A model generated the notes under the pieces. That model searched no databases. It was given only the letters and a program-made list of their open reading frames with translations, and was not told where the DNA came from. Of a stretch of 6,738 bases of DNA, positions 6,499 through 6,738 are shown in pieces; position 1 is the stretch's first letter, and each line of letters begins with the position of its first letter. The stretch is taken from contig JAGHCL010000170.1 in NCBI GenBank assembly GCA_021160485.1, positions 1 to 6,738 on the forward strand, given 5' to 3'. This DNA comes from Candidatus Desulfofervidaceae bacterium. GTDB taxonomy: Bacteria; Desulfobacterota; Desulfofervidia; Desulfofervidales; Desulfofervidaceae. A program made the position numbers and the translations under genes.

Positions 6499-6527
6499 AT
6501 TATGCGAATTAGGTATAAGAATGTCAA
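6499..6527 (-). promoter_or_regulatory. Near-consensus sigma-70 promoter of rpoD
   Basis: The minus strand shows TTGACA (6527-6522), exactly 17 bases, then CATAAT (6504-6499): a perfect -35 and a 5-of-6 -10 at the ideal spacing. Transcription would start near 6490-6492, giving a leader of about 22-24 bases before ATG 6468. Confidence 0.7.
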
Positions 6528-6570
6528 TAGCTAAAATAAGAGACCAATTTAAATTAGAACGCAGAACTGT

Positions 6571-6643
6571 GTAGATACCTACAAAAAATAATGCATTACA
6601 AAATAAACTTATGTATCTACGGCGTTATAAAATACTAAACGCC
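6571..6643 (-). other. Two adjacent inverted repeats upstream of rpoD; possible structured leader or small RNA
   Basis: In minus-strand order GGCGTT (6643-6638) pairs with AACGCC (6626-6621) across an 11-base loop. Directly abutting it, GTAGATAC (6620-6613) pairs with GTATCTAC (6578-6571) across 34 bases. The two stems have no base between them, which would allow stacking. They lie between a promoter-like pair at 6706-6734 and the rpoD promoter. I recognise no known riboswitch, tRNA or 6S-like element. The whole 6528-6738 stretch shows no supportable gene. Confidence 0.35.
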
Positions 6644-6705
6644 CCCTTTAAGCCCAGTTAATACAATGGCCTTTTTTTCTTACCCCCTTCTAGTAGAGTA
6701 AATTA

Positions 6706-6734
6706 ATTATACCTCTACCTTCGGGGCGTGTCCT
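6706..6734 (-). promoter_or_regulatory. Possible distal promoter upstream of rpoD
   Basis: The minus strand has AGGACA (6734-6729), 17 bases, then a perfect TATAAT (6711-6706). The -35 matches 4 of 6. A transcript starting near 6699 would run through the inverted repeats toward rpoD, with a leader of about 230 bases, or form a separate small RNA. Confidence 0.4.
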
Positions 6735-6738
6735 GCCC

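Noticed and set aside
6652..6678. Plus-strand terminator (GCC...GGC then seven T)
   Set aside because: Only a 3-bp stem (5 with a bulge), and no plus-strand gene lies upstream to be terminated.
6707..6738. Possible end of a minus-strand gene (e.g. dnaG, often next to rpoD) entering from the right
   Set aside because: Only 7 to 16 codons are visible in any frame before a stop, with nothing recognisable. The same bases also form a promoter-like pair.
1..6738. CRISPR array, tRNA/rRNA, insertion sequence, toxin-antitoxin or defence genes
   Set aside because: No regularly spaced repeats, no tRNA-like T-loop motif, no transposase and no terminal inverted repeats were seen. The main genes are housekeeping genes.

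Overview
The window reads as a stretch of chromosome from an AT-rich, Gram-negative, probably anaerobic bacterium. An ADP-heptose epimerase (LPS core) and a membrane-anchored PpiD/SurA-type periplasmic folding factor imply an outer membrane. Two enzymes of the futalosine route show that menaquinone is made without the classical Men pathway. Together with a compact group-1 sigma factor, this fits a Desulfobacterota/Thermodesulfobacteriota-like lineage or a related deep-branching diderm. That placement is inference; no rRNA or other marker is present.

Layout: the left end (1-463) holds plus-strand material. First comes the tail of an unidentified protein whose frame seems to shift at a T-run near 65-69. 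After its TAA stop, in the same frame, comes a small winged-helix protein resembling DUF2250 that has no ordinary start codon. Weak hairpins occupy the convergent gap 464-567. All other genes lie on the minus strand, in transcription order rpoD (6468-5176), mqnB (5036-4290), mqnD (4308-3475), hldD (3445-2537) and ppiD (2457-568). mqnB and mqnD overlap by 19 bases, hldD follows after 29 bases and ppiD after 79, so mqnB-mqnD-hldD-ppiD looks like one transcription unit. It has a likely promoter before mqnB and a possible extra promoter just before ppiD. rpoD has its own near-consensus promoter (TTGACA, 17 bp, CATAAT) and a further promoter-like pair at the right edge. Between the two lie two adjacent inverted repeats that could fold as a leader or a small RNA.

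Together the genes are housekeeping for the cell envelope and respiration: quinone synthesis (MqnB, MqnD), LPS precursor synthesis (HldD), folding of exported proteins (PpiD) and the principal sigma factor. I see no mobile element, CRISPR array, tRNA, rRNA or convincing new multi-gene system. The unusual points are the two irregular plus-strand reading frames, the structured region upstream of rpoD, and the repeated parvulin-like units in PpiD.
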